A DNA stretch of 64,000 nt from Roridomyces roridus. Lineage: Eukaryota; Basidiomycota; Agaricomycetes; Agaricales; Mycenaceae. Under the pieces are notes generated by a model. That model was not told the origin of the DNA and did no database searches. It saw only the letters and a program-made list of their open reading frames with translations. The stretch covers positions 62,001 through 126,000 of the forward strand of contig JARKIF010000084.1 in the NCBI GenBank assembly GCA_029378245.1, in the 5' to 3' direction. Positions 10,305 to 22,529 of this stretch are shown here, piece by piece. The translations under genes and the position numbers were made by a program. The first letter of the stretch is position 1; each line of letters begins with the position of its first letter.

Positions 10305-13300
10305 GGTGCTGCTGTTTATACCCCTCAGAGTCATTTGATTTGTTCCTTGCCTGCTTGTCTCCCTCGTTCGAGTCTCTGTAGCCTAATTCATTTTAATACC
10401 CATCTTGAGTAGTTTTGTAGGTTCGTACGTAGTTTATCTTTCAGTATTGTCAATATATGCATTTTTCGTGTACATTCATGTGGCAATAAGATCAGTAAAG
10501 CAAAAGGAAAGCAAAGGGAAAGCGCCGGAACTTGGCCCCGAACTACCGGTAACTACCCACTATTTCGCGGTATTCCGTGGTGAGGTTAACCCTCTACCCT
10601 AGATTTTGGCTAAGCGCCCTAATCTTGCTATTCAGGCGGGATTACCTCCAATTACCGGTAATCTAAACCTTTTCGCGGGGAATTTCCGAAGGAGGCTTTC
10701 CCTGATGAAATGAATTCATAGCCATCCCTGACATTTTTGTACGCATATAAAGCTGACATCTGCTCCCAAAATTCCCGTTGAAATATAATCATGTACTCGG
10801 CGGATTATAGTGTGCGTGTTCGACCAAACCAGGCCTTCTCGACACTCCGGGTCGTTAATAGACTACATTTAATGAATTTAAAACATCTGGGAATGCACTA
10901 GGCATTTGTTTCTGGGCACAAGTAGCTGCAATCTTGACTGACACTCAGACAGCTTCCAGGGCAATGCTACTCAAAGGGTATCCTGCAATGTTACTTCCCA
11001 GAGTGTTTTTATGAGTTCTAACTTGCCTCAATCAAATTCTCGACCCCATGCGACGACTGAATGTCCTATAAGCCCATAAATGAGGATTGAAGGAAAATAG
11101 TCCCAGCAGAATGAATAAGACCGTTGAGGGTTCCGGTTTTGCACGGAATATCTTCTGCGGACTCCAAGTACCCCGAATTGAGTTGCACTTTTGTTGAGGT
11201 GCCAGATTTGAGGCCACTATGGAGAGGAAGAAGCAATGTCACTGACCTACCACGATTTGTCACTGACCTACCACGATTGATCTGAGCCGGTGATTTTTCT
11301 CCTGTAAGCTGAACGAACAATATACGGGAACTGAAGACACAGAAGATGTCTAGTATCATTGAGTGACTCATTTGAATTATTTGGGATTTTTAGGACGGGA
11401 GCAAATGGCCGAGTGTGTTGCTGAGGTCTTTGTGAACCATGCAAACATGTACGTCTCGGACCCCGAATCTTGCACTTCAACCTGTGCACTACTCCTGCTG
11501 CCTCAAACCCACTTCAAATCGTAAATAGATGTCTCCGAAAGCCCTCAGCAAAATCCAGGAGCTTTCGTTCACTGTGGCCATTGCAGACCGGCGATATTTG
11601 GAACATGCCCGATATGCCCAATGTGCTCGACAACCTGTCGGTCAGACTTGGCTCATCAGATTGAGACTTTCTCAGCCGTTCTCATGCATTCAATAACACG
11701 AAAACCGTAACTGGCATTATCACAATCATATACAGAACATGCTTTAGAGATAAACGAGACCCTGAAATCCCGGAGTCATCTCCAAATAATCCCAAAAGTC
11801 CTCCCCCTCTTAGCAATGGACGGACAGCAACACGTGGACTGCAAGATGGCGGCACGTCCTGTATCGCAAGAGCCTGGATGCATACACCGGAAGGAGAAAC
11901 ACGCGCGGACAACAGGCGCCATTTCAAGATTCAAAGATGGTTGACGGCGTTCAATGGTTCGATGCGAGGGGAACAAAGATCCAGAGTGGGCGAAGGTGGA
12001 GTGGATGAAGAGCGCGGGGGAGGTGAGGTCGTGGACAACGAGGAGCAGCCGGCAGTACCGTCCCCGGGTGCGACACTGGGTAAGCACAGATCGTCGAGTG
12101 TCTACGCCGCAGCCTTCCCTCCTGGGTAAAGTCGAAGACAATACGGCGACTAGTCCCAGCGCAACCAGACGGAGTCGTTGAAGACGGGTGGGTGTCGGGC
12201 GAGAGCAAGAGCAAGAAGGCCTGTGCGAAGGAATTACAAACCAAACGGGTAAAGATCGGACGTACAATTGAGAGTTCTCATGAGCGGGGCATCCTTGACG
12301 ATGCAGACAAGTGTGAAGACGGACGTAACCTGGGACGACAGCGCTGCACAGATCATATGGGAGAAAAACTTGAGATGAGCAACGCACGTTGGCCGAATGC
12401 AGTGACGCACCTGGCCTCCTCTCGTTTCTTGCGGCACCGCAGCGTGCAGTCGTGCACCGAGCCATCCCACCGTGCTGTTCCCGTGGCTCTCCCAAATACT
12501 TCGGAGCCCAAAGACGCCGGGAATGGCGACTGTCAAAGCCAGACAGAATCTTGCGGCGCAAGTCAGTACTTACATGCGGCACTAGGCAAGTGTACCGTGA
12601 GTATTACTGGATCTGGAGTTGATTCAGAGTGTGGTCAATGCGCATAGTTGAAAAATAGCCTAAGAACTCACCGTTCATTCAGCGGAGTGTGAAGATGCAG
12701 AGCGAGGATGGCGGAGAAAGCCAAGAGGGATGCAGAGTGATCCGGATTGCATCTGAATTGCATCCGGAATGGCGCCATTCTTCCGATTATTTACTGATTC
12801 ATGCATCGGTCAACGGCACGACAAACTCACTGTCCGCGTGGCCCGTGCACGGTCGCTGGCCTGACACGCGTGCCCACCCATCCACCCAGATTCTCCTTAA
12901 CCCTTGCGCCCGGCTGCCCACGGGTTACCAATGTTGCCTCCGCCCTGCCACTCCCAACTTGCTCCCAACCCTCCGGGACCCCGGCTTGTCATCTTATCGT
13001 TTGATGTCGACTGCACGCAAAGCCGCTCCCTGCTCACTCCCGCTCCGCCCCCGCTGTGTGGCCGCCTGCATGACAGAGCTTGCCATCTGCAGTCTGGTAC
13101 GCTTCCGCTCGCGCGTGTCCCAAGATCCAGTCTCAATCCGCCGCATTGCATCATCAGTTGACTGGATGTGCCCCGAGCTGCGACAGCGAGCGGTTTGCAT
13201 GTGCTGCTGGGGTGAGGCGGTGAAACGGTGCACTAGGGTGCGGCCGTGAAATAGAAACTCTGAGTAGTATCGAATGTAGTGAGATAACTCAACCACGAAC
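10305..13300. other. Gene-free stretch
   Basis: No frame shows domain-like content. Overlapping frames around 11.7-12.6 kb on both strands look like chance frames in a locally GC-richer tract. A 20-bp direct repeat lies at 11237-11278. Confidence 0.4.
11237..11278. repeat. 20-bp direct tandem repeat, 2 copies
   Basis: TGTCACTGACCTACCACGAT occurs twice with a 1-2 base spacer. Confidence 0.85.
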
Positions 13301-13999
13301 TCAACCACTAATCAATCTAAATCTCAACCAATCCAATGCTCGTGTGTGTGTGTTCGGGGTAGTAGGACAGGCGTCTCGTCCGTCAAAACCTCGGTACAAC
13401 GTCAAAGGTAACTCTCGGGGGTTCAAGCTCGTCGTGTCCGAACGCGCAGTCTCAAGCTAACTAGCCGGGGCTCAGTCAAACTCTGGTCTCTAGGTTGTGT
13501 TCTGAGCAATTTATTGTCCGCACTGGTCTCACAGATTGGAGGGGTAAAATCTACTACTGTACATGCTGTTTTGCTATGGCTTTTATACATTTTGCGGACT
13601 GAAGAATATATATGGTATCTGTGATGCCAAGGCCTCGTCTGGCCAATGGCATAGCTCTCATTACTCTTTCTGATCAGTTCGTCAGGATTGCGTGCTTGAT
13701 GCCTCAGTCAGCCGTCGATCCTCACGTGCTGCCGGGAGTTCCAGAACGCTCCATCGGTTTATCTCTTTCCCTCTCAGACTGGCCGGAGGTTTCCTTCTGC
13801 CTTAGATGCCTGAACCAGTCTGCCGGGGGCTTGCTAGGCAGGTAATCAACCCGCCCGAGCCTCATCATCGATAATTGTGTCTCGGTTGGCTTTGGAGCCG
13901 GTGATGCCGGAAGTCGGCACTCGCGGCTTGTCAAACTTCTCTTTCTCAGTATCTCTGATATGTCTCCGGCAGATGTTTCCTGACGTCTGGCCCCTACGT

Positions 14000-14080
14000 G
14001 CGTGCCTGAATGGTTGGGTAATGCAACATTCGTAATAGTCTGGTCTGATCTCCCCGGGTTCAACTCCCGGTGAGTACGGT
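14000..14080 (+). other. tRNA-like sequence (possible tRNA-derived SINE or pseudogene)
   Basis: The block CCGGGTTCAACTCCCGG near 14054-14070 forms a perfect T-arm with a B-box-like loop, and TGGTTGGGTAATG upstream resembles an A box. The acceptor stem does not pair convincingly, so this is more likely a decayed tRNA or SINE head than an active gene. Confidence 0.3.
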
Positions 14081-14671
14081 TCGAGTATTGTCTCTGTTGG
14101 TAGGTGGGACGGGCAGTCCCTTCTGATCCTCTTGGTTACTCTCGGGCAGTAGTACACAGTCGTCAACTAATTCCCAAAGCCCTTGAGTTTAATACACTGC
14201 CTCGAGGCGGACATGTACCCTCAACATTGATGTTATGCCTCACTGTTCCCGGGACTTGCTTGTAAGCTGGAAACACGATATTTCGTAAATTCCCGGCGTG
14301 TAAAAGTACACTGCTTATCAGCGGGGCTGCACCTGTAGGTCGGGAACCATCTGCCGCGGAGCCAATTTGCACGCGTTTTGGGAGGAGTCAGTGGAGGCAG
14401 AGTCGGGGTGGCGAGAGGGAATAGGTGATGCCGACAAGCGGGGGGAGCTTGAGAGTATTGTACAGTAAAGTGTCCTTCGTAGTGAAAACTCCTTTTTGGG
14501 TATGATCATGATGTAGATCAATCGGCACCACTTTATTGCGACGAGAATCTACCTACTTGTACTTGGTAAGTCCCTACATGATATATTGCGACTTTATTGC
14601 GACCTTTATCCCGGCCTTTCTTGCAGCTGGGGGAAAATTGCTCTAACCCTTTGTTATGTCCCGTTCCAACA

Positions 14672-14722
14672 CCAACTCCGGTACCTCAACTCCGGTACTC
14701 AACTCCGGTACTCAACTCCGGT
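14672..14722. repeat. 13-bp tandem repeat, about 4 copies
   Basis: Repeated CAACTCCGGTACT units with one imperfect copy. It lies in the gene-poor tract. Confidence 0.85.
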
Positions 14723-15187
14723 CACACGTCGGGATGCCTCCCGACGTCGAAGCGCATCACGCGCTCCTCGGTTCTATCCGGGTACTCGGGTTTTCACGCG
14801 ATGAAGGTATCTGAGCATTTCCCTCGGACTTGGTATTCATCAGGATATCCACTTGATCATTCCGTGCGGACTTAATCAGCTTATATCCACATAACCGTAT
14901 AAGTCCGTTTCTATTACTGGTCTGTGGTAATGACATATATCTCTACTTACTCGTATATAAGACTTTCCTTATCTGTATTCAACCTTAGTTGATAATTGAC
15001 GTTCTTGACTACTCGTCTTGGCTGGTTCCTACTCCTTCCCTTCCTATCAACATAGCAAGGCATCTTTGACACCCTACTCCTCTGTGGTGCTCTTAGATCG
15101 CTCCTCCGGTCGACTCCTTCCAACTCCGGTCACTACCGGGGTTCCGGCATCTACTCCGGACTTGTCTTTTGGAATCGGATCGTAACA

Positions 15188-15232
15188 CCCTTCTAATTAG
15201 AATGGACATATGCGTGGTGTGTCCCTTCTAGT
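15188..15232. repeat. Pair of short palindromes
   Basis: CTTCTAATTAGAA and, about 30 bp on, CCCTTCTAGTTAGAAGGG share the same core palindrome. They may mark an element end or a protein-binding site. No target duplication is evident. Confidence 0.6.
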
Positions 15233-15727
15233 TAGAAGGGATATATGGGTCCCAGAGGTGCTCTGACAAGTGGTAGCCACCCTTATTATGTAAGCCATCA
15301 TGTGCACGATCCGAGCAGACTTCACTCTCACTAACCCAGTATATTTTTCGCGTTAGAAGCATGTCCAAGCACCCAGTTGTCTCGAATCTATGTCCCATGA
15401 CACAGTTCGTGCCGAATGCTACGCTTCCGAACGAGTACAAGCAAGTGCGAAAGGCACGTGAGGATCGCATCAATCGGGCCTTTTGTTCCGTGCTCACCAA
15501 CAGCGACCTCAAAAAATAAAACAAATTCGCAGCATGCATCGTGGAAGTCATCGAAAGGGTCTCACGGTCACCTGCTTTGGCAACGCAAATACACGTCTGA
15601 ACAGAGGGAATAGGTATGATGCTTACATAATAAGGACGGCTACCGCTAATCAGACCGTGGTAACCAACAGACTTTATCACACAAGGAACGAGCAGCAATC
15701 TGATAAAGTGTCTGTCAAGAGAGACTA

Positions 15728-15965
15728 ATGGAAGTCGTGCTCAGGGCTATGGTCCTCCATGTACGAGACACTACAGCGAGCGCCGAAAGCTCTCCCAAAG
15801 TCGGTGCTCCTGAAAAGGACTGCAGGAGGATTTCGGAGGAGATTTCAAGTGGCATGTGGGACAGGGGGTCGAAAGGGAGTTTAGCTCGCTTTGTACATCA
15901 CTTCTTTTGTTTTCGAGGTCTTGAAGAACATCTCTCTGGCGGAGGATGGCCTCAAGGGGCACCAA
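15728..15965 (-). pseudogene. F-box family N-terminal fragment with frameshift
   Basis: Read on the minus strand, the first part encodes RQRDVLQDLENKRSD followed by QSELNSL, the coiled N-terminal segment of the F-box family at 42.6-51.5 kb. A frameshift then moves the F-box itself (PLEISSEILLQSF and VVSRTWRTIALS) into another phase. Homology ends near 15728, so most of the C-terminal half is missing. A dead fragment of the local family. Confidence 0.7.
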
Positions 15966-16532
15966 AGATAAGAGATCAGCACATCACCTCAAAGTTTTTT
16001 TTCCAGCCAAATCGGCAGACCCTCCCCCCCCTCTATAACAGGAAATTTCCTTTTTTGGGATGCATCAAATCATATTATTTTGGGTATCTTGATGAAGGTC
16101 CCATTATGTGTTGGTTTGATGGAGCCTTAGAGGTCCCCGGCGGAGGTATGTAATGGCGGCAAGGCGCAGGTTGCTATTTTGGTCTACATCCGACGGTCAT
16201 CCGAGCCTCTGCAGGGACCACCGCCGCGGGCTGCAGCAGCATCCACACCTCCAATACACCGTGTCACGCACACCTGCCGTGCAAGCAGCGAGTCAGGCAC
16301 GGTGGCAGCGGTAGGTCCAAGTCGTGAGACGCCTCGACATTCCCCATGTTGGAGGTAGCGCCATTGGACTCGAGTAGCCGAGATCAGATAACGGAGAAAC
16401 CACGGAGAAACCATGGTCTAGGAGGAATTGTAGGGCACCGTGAGCTGCGGTGCAGCACTGGATTGGGTATATATACAGGGGCTTTCGAGCTCAAAGCCCC
16501 CAGACGTTGTACACTAGTGTACCGACTGAAAT

Positions 16533-16966
16533 TAGATGGGTTGTGCAAAAGCCGCATGAACCGCGTGCGGCTCCGTGCGGCTTTTTGGCATTGTGCATAG
16601 CCGCACGAAATAAACGAGTGGTGATCAATCGGGGATATGATGCGGATCAATGCTATCAGTCCGGCAGTGATCATAGGCCTTGCCGACTGCCGGATCGGTC
16701 ATGTCAGCCACCTGCGAGCCGAATTGAACGGAAATGGTCAACAGCTCCACCATGACCTCAGCATGATATCCGAACTCTTCTCGCTTGTCCCGGACTCCAG
16801 TGGGCTCCACATTCAACGTGGGACAGGATGGGCCGTGATCTGTGATCTATCGGCATCGTGCGTGCTGCTAGAAGCCGTAGACCCGAGAAATCAGGCCAAC
16901 ACGAAAGCCGCATGCGGCTTTGCACAATGCCATAAAAAGCCATGCGGCCTTTGCACAACCCATCTA
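16533..16966. mobile_element. TIR-type MITE, 434 bp, TA at both ends
   Basis: The left end TAGATGGGTTGTGCAAA and the inverted right end match, and the inverted similarity continues through a GCCGCATG...GGCATTGTGCA(T/A)AGCCGCA block. TA sits at both ends, consistent with a Tc1/mariner-type TA target. The core has no transposase frame, so the element is non-autonomous. Confidence 0.65.
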
Positions 16967-17096
16967 TTGATCTTATCTTGTCCATCCACTTTCAACACCC
17001 CTCTTCTCCCAACTTCGTCTGCACCACGGCTCCTCAAGTTCAACTCCATCCCGACGCTCTGGCACAGCCTCTTACAGTTCTCCGCAGGTAAGCGTT

Positions 17097-18769
17097 CGCA
17101 CCTAATGGGCCCAACAACCCTTGCCAATAGGCAAGGCACCATACATCTGTGGTGCCTTGCTAGTTAGCAGTGAAACTGTTAAAATGGCTATGGCTGAAGA
17201 AATAACCGAAGAAATGCTGAAGAAATCCTGGACACCAAGTCCACTTGACTTGGTGGTGACCAAGTACCTCGGTGGCCGGCGGTGGCCGGCCGAGGTACAC
17301 CGGCTTCTCGGCCACTCATCAAAGGTCATCAATAATTGATGGGATCAAAAAGGCGCGATTTACATGGCAAGTCAACCCTCCATCAGCCCATTTGACCAAC
17401 CCCTTGAGCCATAATTCACTGATCACTCTAAAGTTGATCTCCCTAGTTCAAAGAATCTACAGCACTCAAAGTGTGATCTCCCATGGTATTATGGGTCCTC
17501 TGAGATACCTCATCAAGATAATACAAGTTGGCATCCCAGGGACACTCCCAGCCTGAGGGATAGCACTGTATCACTGCCAGAGTCAAACTGACTTATGTCA
17601 ACATCCATGCATCACACTGACCTCAGGACTGCACTAATTAATGATTATGGAGTCTCAAACAAAATTTAGATCCTCTTTTTAGATTATCCTGTCAAGGGGA
17701 AAGGGCCTCTAACTCCAAATTGATCTCCAATCAAACCTGCTGTCTCTCACACATATTGTAGCATAGACTTCAGGTACAAGGGCCTCAGAGGGTCAGGGAA
17801 AACCAATGAGTAAGTTAGAATGTCCTCCAGCAAGACTGGAGAGCAAGGAGTCATGGAATAACAAGGACTTCCTCTGCACAACAAAGACTGATGTATCAGT
17901 TTGCCATTGCTTCCCTATGGGCATTTGAGGCTGTCAAATCACATTATTACACCTATAGAGTCCCTTCTGAAATTTACTGCTGTACAGAGTTGCATGCAGT
18001 GGGTGCATTGGGCAAAACTTCCTTTTTGGGCCACTTGGAGTAGTAGTCCCAATTAGGACTCGACATCAAAAGAGTCTGATTAGCCACACATGTAGGTCCA
18101 CATGAGCAAGTGGGAATCTTTCTTTGCTAAAATAGATCAATGTAAGGATTGGGGACAGATGTTCACACTGGCAGAGAAAAAAGAATGGAGGGAGGGGAGT
18201 TGAACTGCAGACCACAGCGAAATCAGAATGAAGGGAAAGAAACACACATACAACTAGAGAAGGCAGACATTGATGGACCTGCCTTGGGGCTCCCCTGGAC
18301 CCAGACTCGTCCTTACCAGTTACCACTGAGAGAGGACATGATTGTCTTGCCTTTTTGAAATGATGGGGACATCTGGAGGTACAAGTTGACTGACAGCTCT
18401 TATAGCCCAGGGGTTTCTCCACAACTTCGGTTGTTGTTCATGCCATCAATAATTGATGGAATCACCCGGCAGTGTGATTCAGTTGCCAACTAGCGTGACC
18501 TGGTCATGCCATGTAAAATGCGCTTTTTTGATCCCATCAATTCTTGATCGCCTTGGATGAGCGGCCGAGAAGCCGTTGGACCTCGGCCAGCTACCAAGGG
18601 ACTTGTCCACCACCAAGTCAAGTGGACTTGGTGTCCAGTATTTCTTCAGCATTTCTCTGGCCTTTTCTTCGGCCATAGCCCTTTTAACGTTTTCCCTGCT
18701 AATTAGCAAGGCACCACATATGTATGGTGCCTTGCCTATTAGCAGGGGTTGTTGGGCCCATTAGGTGCG
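17097..18769. mobile_element. Non-autonomous DNA element with long (about 270 bp) terminal inverted repeats
   Basis: The left end, from CGCACCTAATGGGCCC at 17097 to about 17370, matches the inverse complement of about 18500-18769 along nearly its whole length. Shared blocks include GGCAAGGCACCATACAT, ACACCAAGTCCACTTGACTT and ATTGATGGGATCAAAAA. The roughly 1.1-kb core is AT-rich with no transposase-like frame. I find no clear target duplication. Long TIRs suggest a Mutator-like or otherwise unclassified element. Confidence 0.75.
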
Positions 18770-18779
18770 CGCGCATGAA

Positions 18780-19313
18780 TCACATCAACAGCAAGATGGC
18801 AAGCACGGCTGGCTCGGGCGTGCCGGCGACGTGCTTGAAGGAATATAGCTCGTTGGGCCATTTTCTCTTGACTAGTAGGGAACTTTTAGCTGCAGAAAAT
18901 GCACAAGTAAATACTAAAGGGACACACCGAAGTTCCTCCTTCTTAGCCGCGGCAGCTTGACGATGGTATTTGGCCTTGTCAGCAATGGTAGCACGATTTC
19001 TGCGTTGTGCGTTAGCAGCTGAGTGGAAGGAAGAGAGAGAAACAACACACTTCTGGCGGTATTGTCTGTCTGACTCCCGGGGAGCCAGAAGCCGCGCAGC
19101 CCGTTCCTCGGGGGAAAGTCCCAAACGCAGTCGAGCCATCCGCTCCCTGGTATGTTTGTTGCGTATTTCGAAGTTGCGGTCGTTGTATTTGCGGAATTGA
19201 AGTACTGTAGTATTTCGTTCAATTCGAATGGCAGTTCGACGTGTGACTTTCAAACACGAATGGAACCTTTCGTATGCGACGGCCGGCATCGCCCAAAAAG
19301 GAAATTTGATCAC
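18780..19313 (-). CDS. Possible small Arg-rich protein or remnant
   Basis: The minus-strand frame has a strongly basic central segment (TRERMARLRLGLSPEERAAR) and later a second basic/Ala-rich segment. Small Agaricomycete proteins with Arg-rich, coiled N-termini look similar in outline. Candidate short introns (a T/C-rich tract before CAG near 19017, and another near 18895) would trim the frame. No function can be assigned. It directly abuts the TIR element on its left, so it may be a truncated gene. Confidence 0.3.
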   Translation of the reverse strand: MIKFPFWAMPAVAYERFHSCLKVTRRTAIRIERNTTVLQFRKYNDRNFEIRNKHTRERMARLRLGLSPEERAARLLAPRESDRQYRQKCVVSLSSFHSAANAQRRNRATIADKAKYHRQAAAAKKEELRCVPLVFTCAFSAAKSSLLVKRKWPNELYSFKHVAGTPEPAVLAILLLM

Positions 19314-19986
19314 GATTTGATCTCGGCTAAGCTCGGCATTGTTCGGCAGGCGAAAAATTTGGTCTGTGACCCTGTGACATGCGAAATTTTCCGTATAAAA
19401 AAGTCTGTGTGACCCGTGACCATACGAATTGAATGAAATACTACAGTAGGCGTCGTGCTTGACAGGCCTGGACGGATGGCAAGGTCATGAGACAGAAATT
19501 TGAGTGTGGAAGTCAAGCGGAAGAGAGGACCGGATGTTGCCGAAACAACCCAATAGGTAATCGGATGAAGATTTTCGATTTTTTCTGGCAGACTCTGTCG
19601 GGCATTTAAAACGGGACTCGGGCGCCAGCAGAATGGGCAATTACACGAATTTTTCTGTGCCCTGTTTGTGATTTTTACAAATTGAAAAATATATTGACTG
19701 TGTAAAGGACAGTCAGATGAGATGTTCGTTTCGGTGCTGAGCATTCAGAGTCACCACAATCCGTGTATCTCACAGCGGCAAATGAAAATCTTGATTCATA
19801 GAGTATCCAACTCGTTTAATGGGTAGACAGCGCTGTGAGGCTCAAGGAGCTCCCGTAATTTCGAACCAGCTGGTCGAAATGCATAGACGAGTGCGCTACA
19901 TCATGCACGACGGGTGCACCACGTTTCGCCCAAAGGGGAGTAGCGCCGGCGTATCGGCTATCCGTCTCTGCTCATCCCCACCACCC

Positions 19987-20376
19987 ATGCCTCGCGTTTC
20001 CCACGACGAATCAAGCCCTAAAACTCGTATTCGATATTCCAAAGGCTATTGGAAGGATTACCACGCCGCCAAGGCCGCCCGCGCCGCTGGAAAGCTAGTT
20101 GCACCACCCAACTGGGATGCTTCGATCTATAACCCTCTCTCCGACCTCGAGCGCATCTACACTTTTGTCCCTGGGCAACGCGAGCCGCTTGTTCGTGCGG
20201 CTGGAGCACCTCTGCCCCGCCCCTCCAAACCGATGACTTCGGTTGCGAGGAAGCCCACAGTGTCCCCGGCACCAATTCTCTCGCCGCCTGCCGTGCGCGC
20301 CAAGAGCGCCAGGACCAACAGCTTCTGGAAGCTTTGGAACGCCGGCTTGCACACGCCGCTGTTGATGCTCCCATGA
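19987..20376 (+). CDS. Possible 129-residue protein, unrecognised
   Basis: From the ATG at 19987 the frame encodes a basic, Ala/Pro-rich protein with RIRYSKGYWKDYH and WDASIYNPLSDLE segments. The longer upstream extension overlaps a tRNA-like sequence and is probably not coding. Composition is more protein-like than in surrounding frames, but no domain is recognised. Confidence 0.3.
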   Translation: MPRVSHDESSPKTRIRYSKGYWKDYHAAKAARAAGKLVAPPNWDASIYNPLSDLERIYTFVPGQREPLVRAAGAPLPRPSKPMTSVARKPTVSPAPILSPPAVRAKSARTNSFWKLWNAGLHTPLLMLP

Positions 20377-20789
20377 CGCCAGGCCCTTCATCTCGCGAGG
20401 AGGGGAAGGGTGAACACCCTCTTTCCGTGGCTCTGGCTCGAGCGTGCACTGCTGCCGTGTTTGATCCTCGGCAAGCTTAAGGTACACCTGTTTCAATTCT
20501 GCATGTGGTCCGGCCCTCATTCACCCAAGAATCCCAGTGATTGCCTGTATTCCGAGTAGCGTTGTTGTGCGAGGATTCGAATTCGGAATGCGGGCGGGCA
20601 TGGAGATACACGAGGTTGAATAATGTTTTTTTCGTGAGAATACATGTTCGGGGTCGATATTGCCGGGGCCTAGTCGTCCCAATCTTTCCACCGCATGCTG
20701 ATATCCACTGAGACCACGTAGTCGTCAACCGAGGACCCACGCCTCGTCGGGCCACCCACCACCACCACTGACACCTCATGCCCTCCATG

Positions 20790-21500
20790 CGCGTTCGGGA
20801 GCCGTCATGGAACGAGTTCTGTAGACTTGTTTCGGTGCAGGTTTCTTTTTCTGTGCTGTGAGGATTTTAAATTCAGTAACGGAACGAGCAATGACTGCAT
20901 GTACTGACCAAGGCGCTGACTGAGACTGGCCAAACGGAGACGATGGCGACGTCTGCGATTTGCGGAGACCATGAGGGTGTGGTGATGGGAGTCAAGTCGT
21001 TGTCGACTTGTTTCTGATTTGGAGATTCTACGGTGTATTGATAATGTAGCCCTACTCAGTCCTATAACCCACACCCCACGCGGGAGATTCGCCTCTGACC
21101 GGGTCCGGTGGCTGGTAAGGCAGAGAGACGATGTTGATGGGAGGACTGGGAGGTGCCGAAGTCGGTGTGTGGAAGAACGGATGTGTGCGATTGAAATCAA
21201 TGTGGAACAGGATGTCGGCACGGGTGATATGAGCTAGGAGAACGAGTGATTAGTGTATGAGGAGAGAAAGAAATGTACGCACAAGTGGGTACCTCCCAGC
21301 TTGCGGCGAGCACGACACGCAGATGGAGGAAACGGGCAAGACGCATCCTTCTACCATGATGACATTTACGACGGGGGCAGGGGGCTGAAGAGAAGGAATT
21401 CAGACTGAAACAAAGTAGAGAATGGAACCCACTCACCCTGCATGAAAGTGGGCATCAAGGTCAAAAAGATTTTGATGATTTTTTGATGCGGAGATGAGTA
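20790..21500 (-). CDS. Possible spliced minus-strand gene, unrecognised
   Basis: A candidate exon on the minus strand, just below 21235, encodes ADILFHIDFNRTHPFFHTP then an SPPINIVSLPYQPPDP segment and a stop. A plausible intron (GTACCC...CTAG) joins it to an upstream piece near 21310-21350, but the frame there is uncertain. The Pro/His-rich content looks protein-like, with no domain recognised. Boundaries are approximate. Confidence 0.22.
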
Positions 21501-21639
21501 TTTGATCTCAAGTTACAAGAAATCGGGCTCTACAGAGGGCATTGAAAATCAATCCAAAGCAACTTGGAATTTTTTGATACTTACCCGTTCAGTCCAATTG
21601 AGCTTGAAAAATTACGCGTTGATACGCAGCGTCACGCGC

Positions 21640-22529
21640 ACTAGTGTATAGTAGATAGCTCGAGTAGATAATGTCCTAGAAGTAGACCGCGAAGCGATAC
21701 AACTCCACAACACACTAACCACACAACACACACAACACACACACAATTCCTTGACTAGCACGCTGACACCTAACGGTTGAGTTCGGGGTCGTCTGAAGTA
21801 TACAGATAAGACTGATACTCCGCGGTTTGGTTCTCGGAAGCTTGTAGGTTGATTCTCGAGGTTTCACACCAAGTTCAATGTCTTTGAACTAAGAGGAATC
21901 TCTTGACTGGTTTGTAGACTGCTCACAACGAACACGAGGTTACGATGTTAAAAGGTTTTATATTTTTATTGACCGAAACACACAATATCCAAACACCAAT
22001 ACAACTTCGATACAACACGAAGAGGAACTATAGCACAGAGGGCAACCCACTACCCCTTAAGTATGTTACTATAGCTGACCCAAGTTGAACCAGAGCTCGG
22101 GTGCCTTTGATATTGCGTCTAAGCTAAGAGAAATGATACAACAAATCTCCGCGGAAGTCACAAGACTGCACTATAACCACAGATCAAGCTTCGACCCAAT
22201 GTCTAGGCAAGAAGGCGTACAATGCAATGCTGCAAGGGCGGGATCTACAGGCCTTATATACTACTCCCTACTGATCTGATGATATAACTACTATTACGCG
22301 CCTGCCATCCCTATTTCCGTACTTTCCCTATAACCCTAGGTGTCCTGTCACCTATATTACATCCCCTCGAACCGCTTCGCGTGGTCCTGCTGCTTATGTT
22401 GCTGCTTGGCCCGTCTGATCGGTGGTCATGCCGTCTTGGCATTCGAGCCGATTGGCCTGGTAATTTGATTCCGTCGTTTCATTACACTCTCTTGCTGAGC
22501 CAGCGCTCATTATGACTATAGCCCTCGAC
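21640..22529. other. LTR-like debris, left of the hAT-like MITE
   Basis: No supported gene. CA-repeat, then GTTCGGGGT, then AT-rich and CT-rich promoter-like sequence resembles a large decayed LTR. The same tract resumes after 23166, so the MITE inserted into it. No partner LTR lies in the window. Confidence 0.25.

Larger units (their letters stand above)
13300..15727. other. Probable decayed retroelement or LTR sequence
   Basis: No supported gene. The tract contains TG-rich simple sequence followed by GTTCGGGGT, a block that also occurs near 21785 in a similar setting, a tRNA-like sequence, a 13-bp tandem repeat and two palindromes. This mix suggests old LTR debris, but no paired LTR, primer-binding site or polymerase frame is visible, so the assignment is tentative. 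Confidence 0.25.

Noticed and set aside
10500..10860. ACCGGTAA repeats suggesting another MITE
   Set aside because: No matching inverted ends or target duplication could be found.
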